Source: Streptomyces sp. NK15101 (GTDB taxonomy: Bacteria; Actinomycetota; Actinomycetes; Streptomycetales; Streptomycetaceae). Taken from it: a stretch of DNA of 64,000 nt. The stretch is taken from NCBI RefSeq assembly GCF_020400725.1, contig NZ_JAINVG010000028.1, forward strand, positions 24,349 to 88,348, given 5' to 3'. Below the pieces are notes generated by a model. It was not told where the DNA came from and made no database searches. It worked only from the letters and a program-made list of their open reading frames with translations. Shown piece by piece: positions 62,670 through 64,000 of the stretch (position 1 is its first letter; each line of letters starts with the position of its first letter). Position numbers and translations under genes: made by a program.

Positions 62670-63716
62670 ATGCCAGCGATCGATGCTTTACTGCCAAACG
62701 TGTCACGGACCCCCGCGCCCCGCCCCCAGCGCATCGCCCTCGTCTCCTTCCCCGGCATCCGCGCCTTCGACGTCTCCGTCATCACCGAGGTCTGGGACAG
62801 CGACCGCACCCTCCGCGGCGTCCCGCCCTTCGAACTCCGCAGAACCGCCACCGAACCGGGCGCCCCCATCCCCCTGCGCGGGGGCCTCACCCTCACCCCC
62901 GACCGCCCCCTCACCTGGCTCGACGACCTCACCCCCACCGACCTGGTCGTCGTCCCCGGCATCGAGGACCCCCGCGCCGACCTCCCGCCCCCCGTCCTCG
63001 ACGCCCTCCGCCGCGCCCACACCGCCGGCGTCCCGGTCGCCTCGCTCTGCGCCGGAGCCTTCGTCCTCGCCCGCGCCGGCCTCCTCGACGGCCGCCGCGC
63101 CGTCACCCACTGGCACCTGGCCGGGGCCCTGGCCGCCCTCCACCCCGCCGTCCAGGTCGAACCCGACGCCCTCTTCGTCGAGGACACCGGCATCTGGACC
63201 TCCGCCGGCACCGCCGCGGGCATCGACCTCTGTCTCCACCTCGTCCGCACCGCCCACGGCGCCGAAGCCGCAGCGGCGGTCGCCCGCTCCATGGTCACCG
63301 CCCCCTTCCGTACGGGGACGCAGGCCCAGTTCATCGAGCACCCCACGCCCCGCGCCGACCGGGACGCCGACGCCCTCGCCGCCGTACGCGCCCACGCCCT
63401 GGCCCATCTCGCCGAACCCCACACCGTCGCGAGCCTGGCCGCCCTCGCCGGCATGTCCCCCCGCTCCTTCGCCCGCCACTTCCAGGCCACGACGGGCACC
63501 ACCCCCCTCCACTGGCTCATCACCCAGCGCGTCGCGGCGGCCCAGAAGCTCCTCGAACGGACCGACCACCCCCTCCCCGAGGTGGCCCGCCGCGCCGGCT
63601 TCGGCAGCGAGGTCACGATGCGCCAGCACTTCGCCTCCCACCTGGGCACCAGCCCCCGGGACTACCGCACGGCCTTCCGTCGCCCGGGCAGAGGAACGCC
63701 CCAGGGCCAGGGTTGA
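62670..63716 (+). CDS. GlxA-type regulator (DJ-1/PfpI domain plus AraC HTH)
   Basis: 348 residues from the ATG at 62670 behind GAGGGA; a GTG at 62700 is a possible later start. DJ-1/PfpI-like domain with SLCAGAFVLARAGLLDGRRAVTHW (nucleophile elbow Cys) and an AraC-type C-terminal domain (TVASLAALAGMSPRSFARHFQATTGTTPLHWLI, then ELPEVARRAGFGSEVTMRQHF-type). Often controls neighbouring amide-metabolising genes, here the divergent isochorismatase. Confidence 0.92.
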   Translation: MPAIDALLPNVSRTPAPRPQRIALVSFPGIRAFDVSVITEVWDSDRTLRGVPPFELRRTATEPGAPIPLRGGLTLTPDRPLTWLDDLTPTDLVVVPGIEDPRADLPPPVLDALRRAHTAGVPVASLCAGAFVLARAGLLDGRRAVTHWHLAGALAALHPAVQVEPDALFVEDTGIWTSAGTAAGIDLCLHLVRTAHGAEAAAAVARSMVTAPFRTGTQAQFIEHPTPRADRDADALAAVRAHALAHLAEPHTVASLAALAGMSPRSFARHFQATTGTTPLHWLITQRVAAAQKLLERTDHPLPEVARRAGFGSEVTMRQHFASHLGTSPRDYRTAFRRPGRGTPQGQG

Positions 63717-64000
63717 CACGGAACCCTCCGGTCCGTACTGTTCTCCGAGTTGTCCGACGTGAGCACCGACTCCGGTCGGCCCCGGACAACCATTCCGCAA
63801 GATCCTCAGAAGCTGACGACGCCTTGTCGCGCCGTCGTGCTTTCCGTGTGTTTTTGCGAAATGGGGAATCCGCGTTCGAAGGTCTGAGCGCAGCCGCCCG
63901 ATTAGCGTCGGGGGCAGGGAATCCGCTAAAGTCTCACTCGTCGGAACGGCCCAACAGCCGGAAAGACAAATCCCGCTGACTGGGAATCAGACGCCGAAAG
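63713..64000 (+). promoter_or_regulatory. Ribosomal RNA operon promoter region (start)
   Basis: TTGACA (63713-63718), a 17-bp spacer and TACTGT (63736-63741) form a strong promoter overlapping the GlxA stop. Further on, TAAAGT (63927-63932) is followed by GTCTCACTCGTCGGAACGG and AAATCCCGCTGACTGGGAAT, sequences that I recognise as typical of streptomycete rRNA operon leaders. No protein frame is expected here; a 16S gene should begin beyond the window. Confidence 0.75.

Overview
The window is a piece of a Streptomyces chromosome, or that of a very close actinomycete. Evidence for this: very high G+C with strongly GC-biased third codon positions, many GTG starts, four-base ATGA/GTGA gene overlaps, the sigE-cseABC envelope-stress operon, Lsr2, ClpC, a DisA/RadA pair, and a folate cluster next to ftsH. 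Almost everything looks like conserved core chromosome. No tRNA gene, CRISPR array, insertion sequence or prophage is visible.

Layout. 0-8 kb: the 3' part of ftsH, folE, an unusual intein-derived homing-endonuclease-like gene, then on the minus strand the folate operon folP - NTF2-like - folB - folK - DUF3180, preceded by an MprF-like membrane protein. 8-14 kb: a secreted-type esterase, an osmoprotectant ABC transporter (ATPase divergent from two permeases and a lipoprotein) and a coiled-coil membrane protein. 14-20 kb: an orphan nuoD paired with a MidA/NDUFAF7-type methyltransferase, a two-component system, and an ArsR-type regulator with a double operator. 20-27 kb: a threonine-aldolase-like enzyme and a tightly overlapping operon DUF2520 - panC - nadB - nadC - coaX that joins CoA and NAD synthesis. 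27-33 kb: BlaI-like regulator, N-acetyltransferase, lsr2 and clpC; the clpC leader carries two ClgR-type boxes.

33-39 kb: a NACHT/leucine-rich-repeat STAND protein, with three exact-period 33-bp repeats upstream, then a secreted M23 peptidase with a long leader, and a TetR regulator divergent from an MFS exporter with a large inverted operator. 39-43 kb: sigE-cseA-cseB-cseC (minus strand). 43-49 kb: mutY, a PAP2 phosphatase, a secreted hypothetical protein, and disA and radA separated by a perfect hairpin. 49-56 kb: a sigma-like/zinc-finger/BACON fusion membrane protein, Ppx/GppA phosphatase, sugar isomerase, TetR and ilvD. 56-64 kb: a Ser/Thr kinase with a PQQ-type propeller, small proteins, an ABC-2 exporter with an apparently leaderless promoter inside an operator palindrome, proC, an isochorismatase-family enzyme and a GlxA-type regulator. 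The window ends in what looks like the promoter region of a ribosomal RNA operon.

The most unusual items are the splice-dead intein-like gene at 2.2 kb, the NACHT-LRR gene with its repeat array at 33-36 kb, a dispersed palindromic repeat family with four copies here (14.05, 14.2, 47.1 and 59.4 kb, one interrupted by another repeat), and the methyltransferase-nuoD pair at 14.3-16.5 kb. Positions of motifs were read by eye; no database search was run.
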